A stretch of 64,000 bases of DNA from Stutzerimonas frequens (GTDB lineage: Bacteria; Pseudomonadota; Gammaproteobacteria; Pseudomonadales; Pseudomonadaceae). Numbering within the stretch: the stretch's first letter is position 1; every line of letters starts with the position of its first letter. Both the position numbers and the translations under genes were made by a program. The notes under the pieces are model-generated. The model did no database searches. It was not told the DNA's origin and saw nothing but the letters and a program-made list of their open reading frames with translations. The stretch covers positions 124,001 to 188,000 of the forward strand of contig NZ_JAMOHM010000008.1 in the NCBI RefSeq assembly GCF_024448335.1, given 5' to 3'. Of this stretch, positions 1-10,443 are shown in pieces.

Positions 1-1
1 T

Positions 2-1180
2 CTGGTTGCCTACAACGAGCCCTGGCGCGCGGACCAGCTTTGTCAGCTGGTGCGCGAACTGCGCCCCGGTATGCGTGTGCAACCCGCGGCGGACGGGCAT
101 GCCGCGCTGGAGCTGTGCAAGCGTCAGGTGCCCAGCCTGTTGATCATCGATGGTGAGCTGGAAGGTCTCGATGGTCGCCAGCTGTTGCGTGAACTGCGTC
201 GTCACGGCCCGACCCAGCGCCTGCCCTGCGTGCTGATCAGCGCGCGTACCGATACCGCCAGCGTCCGCACCGTGCTGCCTTTGGCGCCCGCCGCGTACCT
301 GGGCAAACCCTACGATCTCGACGACCTGCGCCAGCGGCTGGACAGGTTGCTGCCGCGCTCGGCCGGACGTGCCGGGGTAACGACGCCTGCTCCGGCAGAC
401 ACTGTGGAGAGCTTTCTCGAGCGCATGCGTCCGCATAACCGCGGCGCGCCGCTGCAGGAGGCGGTGCTGGTCGCCCTGCAGCGCCTGCAAGGCGGTGACC
501 AGGATTTCGCCGAACTCGAGGAGCTACTGGCCCGCGATCCGCAGGTCACGGCCCGGCTGATCAGCGTCGCCAGCAATGGCGCGGCGCAGCCGGCGGCGCC
601 CTGCCTTGGGCTGGCGCAGGCGAGACGCCAGCTCGGTGCGGCGCGCAGTCTGCAATTGGTTACCGAGCTGGCCCTGCAACACAACGCGCGGTTGCCCGAG
701 CCTCGCCTTGCCGAGCTTGCCGGTCAGCTCGGTAACCAGGCGCTGCGCACGGCACGGCTGGCGAGCTGGTTGGCGCGCCAGCTGAAGCTGGATGTCGAGC
801 TCTGTTTCAGCGCCGGGCTTTTGCAGAACATCGGCGAGCTGGCGTTGCTGCGCAGCCTGCAGGAGTGGCTCGACAGTGGCGGCGCGCTGGATGAAGCGGA
901 TCTGCAACGCTGCCTGCGCGAGCGCGCGGCCGGCTTCGGCTCGGCGCTGCGGGCACAGTGGGCGCTGCCACTGGAGCTGCGCCAGGTGATCAGCGCCTAC
1001 TACGCGCTGGGTTCCGGTGTACTGCGCCGCGAAGCGCTGGTGCTCAACCTGACGCGGCTGCTGATCGAACTGCCCGCCGATGCCGAGCCGGCCAGTCTGG
1101 CCGGCGAGCGGACGGTGCGCCTGCTGCGCATCGATCCTGATCTGCTGGCGCGCGCGCCTCGCCATGCCGTCGCGGGCTAG
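2..1180 (+). CDS. Response regulator with HDOD domain (5' end outside window)
   Basis: The reading frame is open from base 2 to the stop, so the true start lies left of the window; the GTG at 50 is probably an internal valine. The first ~115 visible residues form a CheY-like receiver: the phospho-acceptor Asp is in IIDGELEG (codon near 149) and the conserved Lys is in YLGKPYD. The remaining ~250 residues look like an HDOD domain, a non-enzymatic relative of HD phosphohydrolases found in bacterial signalling proteins. The first receiver residues are missing, so the acidic pocket cannot be checked. Partner kinase and output are not visible. It resembles stand-alone signalling proteins common in Pseudomonas; its target is unknown. 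Confidence 0.8.
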   Translation: MVAYNEPWRADQLCQLVRELRPGMRVQPAADGHAALELCKRQVPSLLIIDGELEGLDGRQLLRELRRHGPTQRLPCVLISARTDTASVRTVLPLAPAAYLGKPYDLDDLRQRLDRLLPRSAGRAGVTTPAPADTVESFLERMRPHNRGAPLQEAVLVALQRLQGGDQDFAELEELLARDPQVTARLISVASNGAAQPAAPCLGLAQARRQLGAARSLQLVTELALQHNARLPEPRLAELAGQLGNQALRTARLASWLARQLKLDVELCFSAGLLQNIGELALLRSLQEWLDSGGALDEADLQRCLRERAAGFGSALRAQWALPLELRQVISAYYALGSGVLRREALVLNLTRLLIELPADAEPASLAGERTVRLLRIDPDLLARAPRHAVAG

Positions 1181-1215
1181 CCTGCTTCTGATCCGACATT
1201 CCCTGTATTGATAGC

Positions 1216-1240
1216 CGCGACCGATCGCCCCTGGGTCGCG
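1216..1240. terminator. Possible terminator hairpin after the HDOD gene
   Basis: Perfect 7-bp arms CGCGACC and GGTCGCG flank an 11-base loop, 36 bases past the stop codon. There is no run of T after it, so intrinsic termination is uncertain. Confidence 0.3.
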
Positions 1241-1356
1241 CACTATCCCTTGTCTGGCGCGGCTCTGCGCCTTCTTTTCGCTCGAATGCGCTGGCCGTGT
1301 GGTGCTATCGACACGCGGAAATGAGTCATTTATTCTGCAGTGCGAAACATGATTCC

Positions 1357-1386
1357 GTGAAATTACAATTCCAATCAGCATTTCAC
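1357..1386. promoter_or_regulatory. Inverted repeat upstream of the fadB-like gene, candidate operator
   Basis: GTGAAAT (1357-1363) and ATTTCAC (1380-1386) are perfect 7-bp arms with a 16-bp AT-rich spacer, ending a few bases before the ribosome binding site GGAGG of the gene at 1403. The position suits a repressor of the fatty acid oxidation operon. The regulator is unknown; the TetR (12914) and IclR (14291) genes of this window are possible candidates. Confidence 0.35.
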
Positions 1387-1402
1387 ACAGCGGAGGCCAG
1401 TC

Positions 1403-3508
<2,106 letters not shown>

Positions 3509-3551
3509 GCGCCGCCCGCCTGCAAACCGAACGCAGCATGAGGACCTTCCC

Positions 3552-4748
3552 ATGAACGTCAACTACACGGCCGAAGAGCTCGCGTTCCGCGACGAAGTAC
3601 GCGCCTTTCTGAAAAGCGAGCTGCCGGCGGACATCGCCGCCAAGGTCAAGCTCGGCAAGCAAATGTCCAAGGAAGATCACCAGCGCTGGCAGCAGATCCT
3701 GGTCAAGCGCGGCTGGTATGCGCCGGGCTGGCCGGTGGAGCTGGGCGGCACCACCTGGGGCCCGGTGGAAAAGCACATCTTCGACGAGGAGTGCTCCGCC
3801 TTCGGGGCGCCGCGTACCGTGCCCTTCGGCGTCAACATGGTCGCCCCGGTGATCATCAAGTTCGGCACCCAGCAGCAGATCGACCATTACCTGCCGCGCA
3901 TCCTCTCCGGTGAGGACTGGTGGTGCCAGGGCTATTCCGAGCCCGGTGCCGGTTCCGACCTGGCCAGCCTCAAAACCCGCGCCGTGCGTGATGGCGACCA
4001 CTACGTGGTCAACGGCCAGAAGACCTGGACCACCCTCGGTCAGCACGCCAACATGATCTTCTGCCTGGTGCGCACCGACCCCGAGGCCCAGCAGCAGCGC
4101 GGCATCAGCTTCCTCCTGATCGACATGAAGAGCCCGGGCATCAGTGTGCGGCCGATCATCACCCTGGACGGCGACCACGAGGTCAACGAGGTCTTCTTCG
4201 ACAATGTCCGCGTGCCGGTGGAAAACCTAGTCGGCGAGGAAAACCAGGGTTGGACCTGCGCCAAGTACCTGCTGACCCACGAGCGCACGGGCCTGGCCGG
4301 CATCGGCTCGTCCAAGGCGGTGCTGGCGCATCTCAAGCGCATTGCCATGAAGGAAGTCTGCGACGGCAAGTCGATGCTCGAAGATCCGCTGTTCCGCGCT
4401 CAGGTCGCCGAGGTCGAGATGCAGCTGATGGCCATCGAGATGAGCACCCTGCGCATCCTCGCGGCGGCGAAGGAGGGCGGCGTGCCCGGCGCCGAGTCGT
4501 CGATCCTCAAGATCAAGGGCACCGAGATTCGCCAGGCGATCACTCACCTCTTGCGCAAGGTCATCGGCCCCTACGCGTTGCCCTTCCTCGAAGAGGAGCT
4601 GCAGCTGGACTACGAAGGCGAGCTCTTGCACGCCGACTACAGCGCATCGTTGGCCGGCGATTACTTCAACATGCGCAAGCTGTCGATCTTCGGCGGCTCC
4701 AACGAAATCCAGAAGAACATCGTCTCGAAGATGATTCTCGAGCTGTAA
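3552..4748 (+). CDS. Acyl-CoA dehydrogenase, probable catalytic subunit of a heteromeric pair
   Basis: A 398-residue FAD-dependent acyl-CoA dehydrogenase introducing the alpha-beta double bond. Family signatures include GYSEPGAGSDLASL for substrate and FAD binding, GQKTWTTL, and a C-terminal FGGSNEIQKNIV. The usual YEGT catalytic Glu is replaced by Gly in that last motif. A Glu in THERTGLAG (E244) sits where isovaleryl-CoA dehydrogenase and mycobacterial FadE26-type subunits place their base. It lies 43 bases after the fadB-like gene and 12 bases before a second dehydrogenase. The pair resembles pimeloyl-CoA (PimC/PimD) and steroid side-chain enzymes; substrate is unknown. Confidence 0.87.
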   Translation: MNVNYTAEELAFRDEVRAFLKSELPADIAAKVKLGKQMSKEDHQRWQQILVKRGWYAPGWPVELGGTTWGPVEKHIFDEECSAFGAPRTVPFGVNMVAPVIIKFGTQQQIDHYLPRILSGEDWWCQGYSEPGAGSDLASLKTRAVRDGDHYVVNGQKTWTTLGQHANMIFCLVRTDPEAQQQRGISFLLIDMKSPGISVRPIITLDGDHEVNEVFFDNVRVPVENLVGEENQGWTCAKYLLTHERTGLAGIGSSKAVLAHLKRIAMKEVCDGKSMLEDPLFRAQVAEVEMQLMAIEMSTLRILAAAKEGGVPGAESSILKIKGTEIRQAITHLLRKVIGPYALPFLEEELQLDYEGELLHADYSASLAGDYFNMRKLSIFGGSNEIQKNIVSKMILEL

Positions 4749-4760
4749 GGGGACAACGCC

Positions 4761-5903
4761 ATGGACTTCAAACTGACCGAAGAGCAGCAGATGCTGCAAG
4801 ACACCGCGGCGCGCCTGGTGCGCGACGCCTATCCGTTCGAACAGCGCGAGAAGTTCAGCGAGTCCGAGCTGGGCTTTTCCGCGGAATTCTGGTCGCAGCT
4901 GGGCGAACTGGGCCTGACCGCTGTGCCGTTCTCCGAGGACATCGGCGGCTTTGGTGGTAGCGGCGTGGAAACCATGCTGGTCATGACCGAACTGGGTCGC
5001 GGCCTGACGCTGGAGCCGTATCTGCAATCGGTGATCCTCGCGGGTGGCCTGATCAACCAGCTCGGTTCCGACGCGCAGAAGCAGGACCTGCTGCCGCAGC
5101 TCGCCGCCGGTTCGCTGCAGCTGGCGGTGGCCTTCGACGAGCCGCAGAGCCACTACAACCTGAACGATGTACACACCCGCGCCGAAGCGGTCGACGGCGG
5201 CTATCGGCTCTCCGGACGCAAGGCCGTGGTCATCGGCGGGCACAGCGCCGGGCAGATCATCGTGTCGGCGCGCACTTCCGGCGACAGTCGCAATGAAACG
5301 GGCGTCAGCCTGTTCCTTATCGATCCGAGCGCCCAGGGCGTCAGCCGTCGCGTCTACCCGACCATCGATGGGCGTAAGGGCTGCGACTTGTTCCTCGACA
5401 ACGTGCAGGTGGGTGCCGAGGCGCTGCTTGGTGAGCTGGGTAATGCCTTGCCCGCGATGCGCTACCAGCAGGGCCGTGCGATCGCCGCGCAGTGCGCCGA
5501 TGCGCTGGGCAGCATGGATGAGGCCTGCAAGCTGACCCTCGACTATCTGAAGACGCGCAAGCAGTTTGGCGTGCCGATCGGCAAGTTCCAGGTCCTGCAG
5601 CACCGCATGGTCGACATGCAGACCGAGCTGGAGCAGGCCACCAGCATGGCAATCCTCGCCGCGACCTTTGCCGATGGCGAAGACAACGACGAGCGCAGCC
5701 GCATCATCGCTGCCGCCAAGTACATCTGCGCCCGCGCCGCGCGCAAGGTGGCCGAGGAAGCCATCCAGCTGCACGGCGGGATCGGCATGACCTGGGAATA
5801 CAACCTCGCCCACCACGCCAAGCGCCTGGTGATGATCGCCCACCAGTTCGGTGACGACGACCACCACCTGAAGGCCTATGCGAAGCTGATGCAGGTGGCC
5901 TGA
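4761..5903 (+). CDS. Acyl-CoA dehydrogenase family protein, probable non-catalytic partner subunit
   Basis: A 380-residue acyl-CoA dehydrogenase homologue ending the operon. It keeps the arginine/FAD contact RKQFGVPIGKFQ and the C-terminal QLHGGIGMTWEYNLAHHAKR, but the middle substrate motif is divergent (FDEPQSHYNL rather than EPxAGSD) and no Glu is seen at the helix-G or YEGT base positions; the helix-G stretch reads RYQQGRAIAAQ. This matches small subunits such as PimD or FadE27, which supply half of the FAD site in alpha2beta2 enzymes. Family membership is clear; the partner-subunit role is inferred from the missing base and from tight linkage to the gene at 3552. A strong terminator follows. 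Confidence 0.85.
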   Translation: MDFKLTEEQQMLQDTAARLVRDAYPFEQREKFSESELGFSAEFWSQLGELGLTAVPFSEDIGGFGGSGVETMLVMTELGRGLTLEPYLQSVILAGGLINQLGSDAQKQDLLPQLAAGSLQLAVAFDEPQSHYNLNDVHTRAEAVDGGYRLSGRKAVVIGGHSAGQIIVSARTSGDSRNETGVSLFLIDPSAQGVSRRVYPTIDGRKGCDLFLDNVQVGAEALLGELGNALPAMRYQQGRAIAAQCADALGSMDEACKLTLDYLKTRKQFGVPIGKFQVLQHRMVDMQTELEQATSMAILAATFADGEDNDERSRIIAAAKYICARAARKVAEEAIQLHGGIGMTWEYNLAHHAKRLVMIAHQFGDDDHHLKAYAKLMQVA

Positions 5904-5922
5904 TCGCCCCGCCTGCAGCATG

Positions 5923-5952
5923 AAAAAACCCGCTCTCAGGAGCGGGTTTTTT
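5923..5952 (+). terminator. Rho-independent terminator of the acyl-CoA oxidation operon
   Basis: An A-run leads into the stem ACCCGCTC / GAGCGGGT with a short loop, ending in a T-run, 20 bases after the stop at 5903. Confidence 0.9.
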
Positions 5953-6218
5953 ATGGCCCGATGGTTGTGTGTGGTTCGAGAGTGCAGAGGGTGGAGCGTG
6001 GGCTTCACATCCGCGTGGCCGGGTCGGTGCCCCTAGCCCGACAGGGCGGACGTCGTCTTCAACATCCATGCGAAATAAATCGGTGGCGCGTTGCGGTGGT
6101 TCGGGGCGCGATCCACCCTGCGGATAAAAAGAGCGATTGCGATGCAAACAGCCGAAGGCATACGCCGCTTTTACCAGGCGGTGATCGCACCGGCTGCGGC
6201 TCATTCGTTCCAGATATG

Positions 6219-6247
6219 AAAAAGGCCGGGCAATGCCCGGCCTTTTT
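6219..6247 (-). terminator. Rho-independent terminator of the envelope operon
   Basis: AAAAAGGCCGGGC / GCCCGGCCTTTTT is a near-perfect hairpin with A- and T-runs on both sides. It sits 21 bases beyond the stop of the minus-strand gene ending at 6269 and could work in both directions. Confidence 0.88.
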
Positions 6248-6268
6248 AGCGACGCGATCAGCTGGCGA

Positions 6269-7312
6269 TCAGATGCTGTCGAGTTGCGGGTTCAGGCGGT
6301 CCAGCAGGCGCTTGCTGCGGCGGCCATCCTGCAGGTCGCCCAGATCTGACAGGCGCACGCGCTCTTTCGGTTCGACCTTCAACTCCATGCCGCTGACCTT
6401 GCCGAGCAGAGCCTTCCTGAGCAGTTCGCAGCCGTCTTTCATGCCCTTTGGCAGGTCCTTGAATTCACGGTTGCAGTCCTTCTCGGTCCGTTCAACGACC
6501 TTCTCGTAATGCGCTTGGCGTTGTTTGTCGGCGCTGCCTTCGCTGGGGTTCAGGGGGGTGTTGTAACGCTGATACAGCGCAATGCTGCGCTCGGCCATGC
6601 CGCGATCCTTGACGCTGAACGAGGCGCTTTGCAATTCGGCGCGCTCGACGCTCGATGCCAACTCGCCCAGCTCGTTCATGAATGCCCGCTGCCCCCGCTC
6701 GTCGCCACCGAGGCTTTCGCTCAGGCGCTGCAGCTTGCGATTCAAATCCCGTAGGTTGTTCAGGCGGTAACTGACACGCGAATCGAACAGTTCTGGCAGG
6801 TCGACTGCCAGCTCTGTCTCCAGGGTGCCGGCATCGTCATCGATATCCACGTAGATCTCGACGTCGTAGGGCTTGAGCTCGGCCAGGCCGCTGATCAGTG
6901 CGGGTTCGAAGCCGCGAGCGCTAGCCATGCCTCGGCCGAACCCGCCGCCGGCCATCGCGCCGAGACTGCTTAGGCCGCCAAGGGCACGGTTGTCGGCCTC
7001 GACGCCATTGAAGCGCAGCCGCAAGCGGGTCCGCTCGTCGTTGATGGAACGGTCGCTGATGATGACCTCAGCCACCTGCAGGCTTGGCTCGCGTCCTCCG
7101 GCCTCCACTTGCAGTTCGGAGATCGTCACGCGGCCGCCGAATGGGCTGGATGAAACCGACTTCCAACGCAGGGTATCCTCAAGCTCGTGATCGTAAACCC
7201 AGTCTTCGATCAATTTCTCTGCCTGGCTGCTGCTGTAGGCGCTCAAGCCGAAGTAGCCGGCCACCAACACGGCAACAGCAGCGCCGGCGATCAGGGGTAG
7301 GCGCTTGCTCAT
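6269..7312 (-). CDS. Membrane-anchored hypothetical protein (347 aa), third gene of envelope operon
   Basis: Not recognised with confidence. An N-terminal hydrophobic segment (residues ~5-27, LPLIAGAAVAVLVAGYFGL) after a basic MSKR reads as a signal anchor, leaving ~320 residues in the periplasm. The body has alternating hydrophobic stretches (VTISELQVEAG, SLQVAEVIISDR) suggesting beta-rich structure, loosely like YdgA/DUF945-type anchored proteins, and a C-terminal half rich in Arg, Lys and Glu. There are no catalytic motifs. Its ATG overlaps the stop of the gene upstream by four bases (ATGA), so translation is coupled. Function presumably follows the operon: envelope maintenance or assembly. 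Confidence 0.7.
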   Translation of the reverse strand: MSKRLPLIAGAAVAVLVAGYFGLSAYSSSQAEKLIEDWVYDHELEDTLRWKSVSSSPFGGRVTISELQVEAGGREPSLQVAEVIISDRSINDERTRLRLRFNGVEADNRALGGLSSLGAMAGGGFGRGMASARGFEPALISGLAELKPYDVEIYVDIDDDAGTLETELAVDLPELFDSRVSYRLNNLRDLNRKLQRLSESLGGDERGQRAFMNELGELASSVERAELQSASFSVKDRGMAERSIALYQRYNTPLNPSEGSADKQRQAHYEKVVERTEKDCNREFKDLPKGMKDGCELLRKALLGKVSGMELKVEPKERVRLSDLGDLQDGRRSKRLLDRLNPQLDSI

Positions 7313-9216
7313 TCGTCATCTCCTTGAAGCTCGGCACGTTCGGGCCAGGCTTGTTGTATCCGTGATTTGGCCTCTTCCGGCGTCCAGTCCGGGTCACCGA
7401 TTTCATGTCGTGCGAGTTTCAGCGGGTCGCGCAGATCGGCGCAGCCCTTTTCGCTGCAGGCTTGCAGCGTGGTGGCGCTGATCAGCGTCAACGGCAGGCT
7501 TTGCTCATCCTTGCGCGACGCATCCAGGCGCGCCTCGCCCTTGACCAGGAACCAGCCCTCGTCGGCGTCTTGCGCGCTATCTTTGGTATCCAGTACGGCG
7601 GCATACGGATAGTCGATCTTCCAGCCACCATCGGTCTTGCCATCGATATGGACGATCTGGCTGTAGCTCTGTGCGCGGCCTTGCATCATCGCGGCATAGC
7701 TACCCCCACTGAACGGCCGGTAGCTGGCATCGCTGAGGATGCGTCCGTAGAGCTCTTCGGGTTTGCGAGTTTCACGGCGCAGCTGACGATACAGCTGCAG
7801 CTGTTGCTCAGCCTGGCGTGCAAGCAGCTCGCGCTGACGCTGGGCTTCTCGCTCGCGCTCCAGCTCGGCGCGGCGCTGCAGTTCAGCTTCCTTGCGCTCG
7901 TATGCAAACAGGTGGTTATCGGCGCGGGCCGGGTCGTACTCCCACTTCTTGGTACGGTAATGACGCGAAAGCGAAATGTCGTAGAGCCAGAAATCGCGGT
8001 CGCCTTCGTAAAGCCCTTTTTCCAGATCCCGCATGCCGTAGAACTGGATCGCCCTGATCTTCGGCGCGCTCTTGTCGAGGTGTGCGGTGGCGAGGTCGAT
8101 TGTTCGGCGAATGCTATCCAGATCGCGGAACAGCTCACGGTTTTCGGTTAGAGCGATCAGCGTGACACTGCCGCCATTCCAGTGGCCGCCATAGCTATGG
8201 CCCATGCGCAGCAGATAATGCACCTTGCTGGCAGGTTCGCTATGCAACAGCAGCAACAGGTTCTTGCGTTGGTCGATGCCCACTACCGGAAGCTGCGGCG
8301 CGTCGCCGTAGATTTCCAGGCCATCGAGGAAGCTGCCTTTGAACTGATGCAGACGCACGCCATCGCGGCGGTTGAGCGTCAGCGAGCCGTTGCCCTGCGC
8401 GTAGCCGTCCGGGCCGCATGTCACGCCGCTGGATGTCGCGGAGATATTCGCTATGTCGTCCTCCGGCTTGAACCCCAGGCGGAAGCGGCAGCCGCTCTGA
8501 TCCGCGATCTCGGTGATGAAGTCGGCCTTGGCAAAAACGTCCCGGGCCAGCGGAGGTTGCCAGCCGTTGACGCTGAACTCTTTGGTGATAACCGGGGCGG
8601 GGGCCACAGCCTGCTCTATTGGGGCTGGCTTTTCTGCCGGCTCAGCGGGTTGGGCGTCGGCCACAGGTGCTGTCGGCGCTGGGGATGTAGCTGGGGGTTG
8701 TGGTGCTTCGGCTTCTGCTTGCGTCGGTTTGGCCGGTTCCGGCTCTGCGGTGGCCGGAGCGGTCTCGCGCGCAGCAGGTGAAGCGGCAGCGGGGGCTTCA
8801 GCAAGCGCTTGGGCGACGGTTGGCGCAGGGGCTTGCTCGGCGGCTGGTTGCGTGGCTGCGGGGGCAGTACTCGCCGCTTGTGCCAGCCAGCCTGCGGCTT
8901 GGCTGGAGTGGCCGCGGGCTTGCGTCTTGCCAGCGCTGTCTACGCTGGTCCAGCTCAGCTGCGTAGCGCTCGAGCACTGGCTAGCGAACAGGCCGCCGAG
9001 TTTTGGCAGCAACCGGTTGATGGAGTCCTGGTTTGCTGGGCCGGCAAAAGCGAAACGCAGCTGTAGGTTGTCGCTGCACCAAGGCTGGCCATCGGCATGG
9101 TCGACAAAGACCTCGACGTTTTCCGCCTTCGAATAGGCCAGTCGGTGGCTGGCTGCCTGGGCCGAAGCCGCCACGGCCAGGCTTAGGGCCAGTAGGGAAA
9201 TGTGGCGTACGTTCAT
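7309..9216 (-). CDS. Secreted Pro/Ala-rich periplasmic protein with charged coiled coil (635 aa), function unknown
   Basis: A signal peptide is clear (MNVRHISLLALSLAVAASAQA, cleavage near residue 22). Residues ~110-215 are a low-complexity Pro/Ala/Glu linker. A globular region with scattered cysteines follows, including QSGCRFRLGF and SSGVTCGPDGY. A strongly charged Arg/Glu/Gln helix near residues 430-480 (RRAELEREREAQRQREL) predicts a coiled coil. The C-terminal domain has a Cys pair (LQACSEKGC). The linker suggests a protein reaching across the periplasm. The stop overlaps the next gene by four bases, and the start overlaps the lipoprotein stop by one base (TGATG). I recognise no family; co-translation ties it to the lipoprotein. 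Confidence 0.75.
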   Translation of the reverse strand: MNVRHISLLALSLAVAASAQAASHRLAYSKAENVEVFVDHADGQPWCSDNLQLRFAFAGPANQDSINRLLPKLGGLFASQCSSATQLSWTSVDSAGKTQARGHSSQAAGWLAQAASTAPAATQPAAEQAPAPTVAQALAEAPAAASPAARETAPATAEPEPAKPTQAEAEAPQPPATSPAPTAPVADAQPAEPAEKPAPIEQAVAPAPVITKEFSVNGWQPPLARDVFAKADFITEIADQSGCRFRLGFKPEDDIANISATSSGVTCGPDGYAQGNGSLTLNRRDGVRLHQFKGSFLDGLEIYGDAPQLPVVGIDQRKNLLLLLHSEPASKVHYLLRMGHSYGGHWNGGSVTLIALTENRELFRDLDSIRRTIDLATAHLDKSAPKIRAIQFYGMRDLEKGLYEGDRDFWLYDISLSRHYRTKKWEYDPARADNHLFAYERKEAELQRRAELEREREAQRQRELLARQAEQQLQLYRQLRRETRKPEELYGRILSDASYRPFSGGSYAAMMQGRAQSYSQIVHIDGKTDGGWKIDYPYAAVLDTKDSAQDADEGWFLVKGEARLDASRKDEQSLPLTLISATTLQACSEKGCADLRDPLKLARHEIGDPDWTPEEAKSRIQQAWPERAELQGDDE

Positions 9217-10100
9217 CAGATCAGCTCCCAGGCACCGTCGGCCGCCTGACAGGCTTTTGCAGTCTGCTGCTCATTGCTGCCCTGGGCTGTCACGTCGTAC
9301 TTGATCGTCCGGCAGGTGGCCTGTGCCGTCATGGTCTGCTCGACCGGAACAGCATCCAGGTCGATGGCGTCCAGGTCGATTCCCTTGGAGGCTGCGCTGG
9401 CGACATCAAGGCTGTCGAGATCGGTAGCCGTTGCGGCTGCAGCGGTCTGGGTCGACTGGGCGGGCTTTTTGACCTGTGTCACCAGCGGCGCGTAGACGTA
9501 GCCGATGGTTACGCCGCGGCGGCCCACCATGATCCAGTCATTGTCGGTGCGACCGATCGCAGTAAAGGTTGTACCGGCTGGCAATCCTGCAACCTTTTCG
9601 GCTTTGAGGTCGGGCGCATTGCGTACGTTGGCCGATTTAACCGCCTGGTAGGGCTGGTTGATCAGTGTCATGTTCGCTACCGGCTGCACCTTGGGCGTGC
9701 GCTTGACCGCAACTTCGCGTTGCACGGTTTCGGTCTTGACCGGGGTAATGGTGGCTTTGGCATCGCTATGGCTCGATGACCACTGAGTGGCTTGCCCGTC
9801 CTGAGCATGCTGCAGCGCCTGTTGAGTCTGCAGGGCCAGCGCTTCGCGGTCCCGCGCATCGAGCTTGGCACCGATGGTCTTGCCCAGGTAACCGCCGGCC
9901 AGTGCGCCTGCGATCATCGCTGCGGTGCGACCGCTACCGTTCCCGACCTGACTGCCGATGAGAATGCCTGCAGCGGTGCCGACCAAGGTGCCGATGTTCT
10001 CTTTGTTCGCCCACTCGTTTTCGGCCATGTTGGCGCAACCGGCGCTGAACACCATGGCGCTGCTGAGAAGCAGCACGCTGGTTTTTTTTGCGAAGCCCAT
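9216..10100 (-). CDS. Outer-membrane lipoprotein with glycine-zipper and SH3 domains
   Basis: The start chosen is the ATG at 10100, because it gives a typical lipoprotein signal (MGFAKKTSVLLLSSAMVFS, then lipobox SAGC, Cys at ~21) and has an AGGA site eight bases upstream; an earlier in-frame start would put 12 charged residues ahead of the signal. Residues ~30-80 are a glycine-zipper module (GTLVGTAAGILIGSQVG) as in 17-kDa antigen/SlyB-type lipoproteins. Residues ~150-205 resemble a bacterial SH3 domain (SANVRNAPDLKAEKVAGL), which usually binds peptidoglycan or a protein. It heads a three-gene operon with overlapping junctions. A structural or sensing role in the cell wall is inferred. Confidence 0.82.
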   Translation of the reverse strand: MGFAKKTSVLLLSSAMVFSAGCANMAENEWANKENIGTLVGTAAGILIGSQVGNGSGRTAAMIAGALAGGYLGKTIGAKLDARDREALALQTQQALQHAQDGQATQWSSSHSDAKATITPVKTETVQREVAVKRTPKVQPVANMTLINQPYQAVKSANVRNAPDLKAEKVAGLPAGTTFTAIGRTDNDWIMVGRRGVTIGYVYAPLVTQVKKPAQSTQTAAAATATDLDSLDVASAASKGIDLDAIDLDAVPVEQTMTAQATCRTIKYDVTAQGSNEQQTAKACQAADGAWELI

Positions 10101-10443
10101 GAGGTAGTCCTTATCTGAATGGCTGGCAGGTAGCATTCAGGACTGACGCGACGGCCGTTGCAGTGCCGGCGGGGCTGCCGTTTCAATCCTTGAAATGGCC
10201 GGCAATTACACACAAATACGGCCTGCATCACAAACTCAAAAAGGCCTCTAGGGCGGCATTCCGAGTCCGAGCGGCTGAAGCTGCAGGGCTTTGGGAGTGT
10301 CGTGGTGGTCGCCTTTCAGCTCAATTTGCTGACAATCCGGCGCGCTGAAGTTGACGCCGCACAAGGCTTATTGGGCAGTAACGACCTGTCCGCACGGCGA
10401 CCAGTGCACTCAATGAAAGTACTGGCCGCCATGCGTCGATTTG
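10101..10443. other. Intergenic stretch upstream of the lipoprotein operon
   Basis: These 343 bases hold the promoter of the lipoprotein operon (10205-10233) and the downstream region of the MFS gene. I see no terminator and no convincing gene in the rest. Confidence 0.5.
10205..10233 (-). promoter_or_regulatory. Sigma-70-like promoter of the lipoprotein operon
   Basis: On the minus strand TTGTGA (10228-10233) is followed by exactly 17 bases and TGTAAT (10205-10210), five of six matches to the -10 consensus. It is ~100 bases upstream of the ATG at 10100. Confidence 0.55.

Larger units (their letters stand above)
5904..6268. other. Intergenic stretch between convergent operons
   Basis: These 365 bases hold two rho-independent terminators facing each other and no convincing gene. 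Around 6111-6130 a short tract (ATCCACCCTGCGGATAAA) resembles the hairpin segment near 62710, perhaps a decayed dispersed intergenic repeat. Confidence 0.5.
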
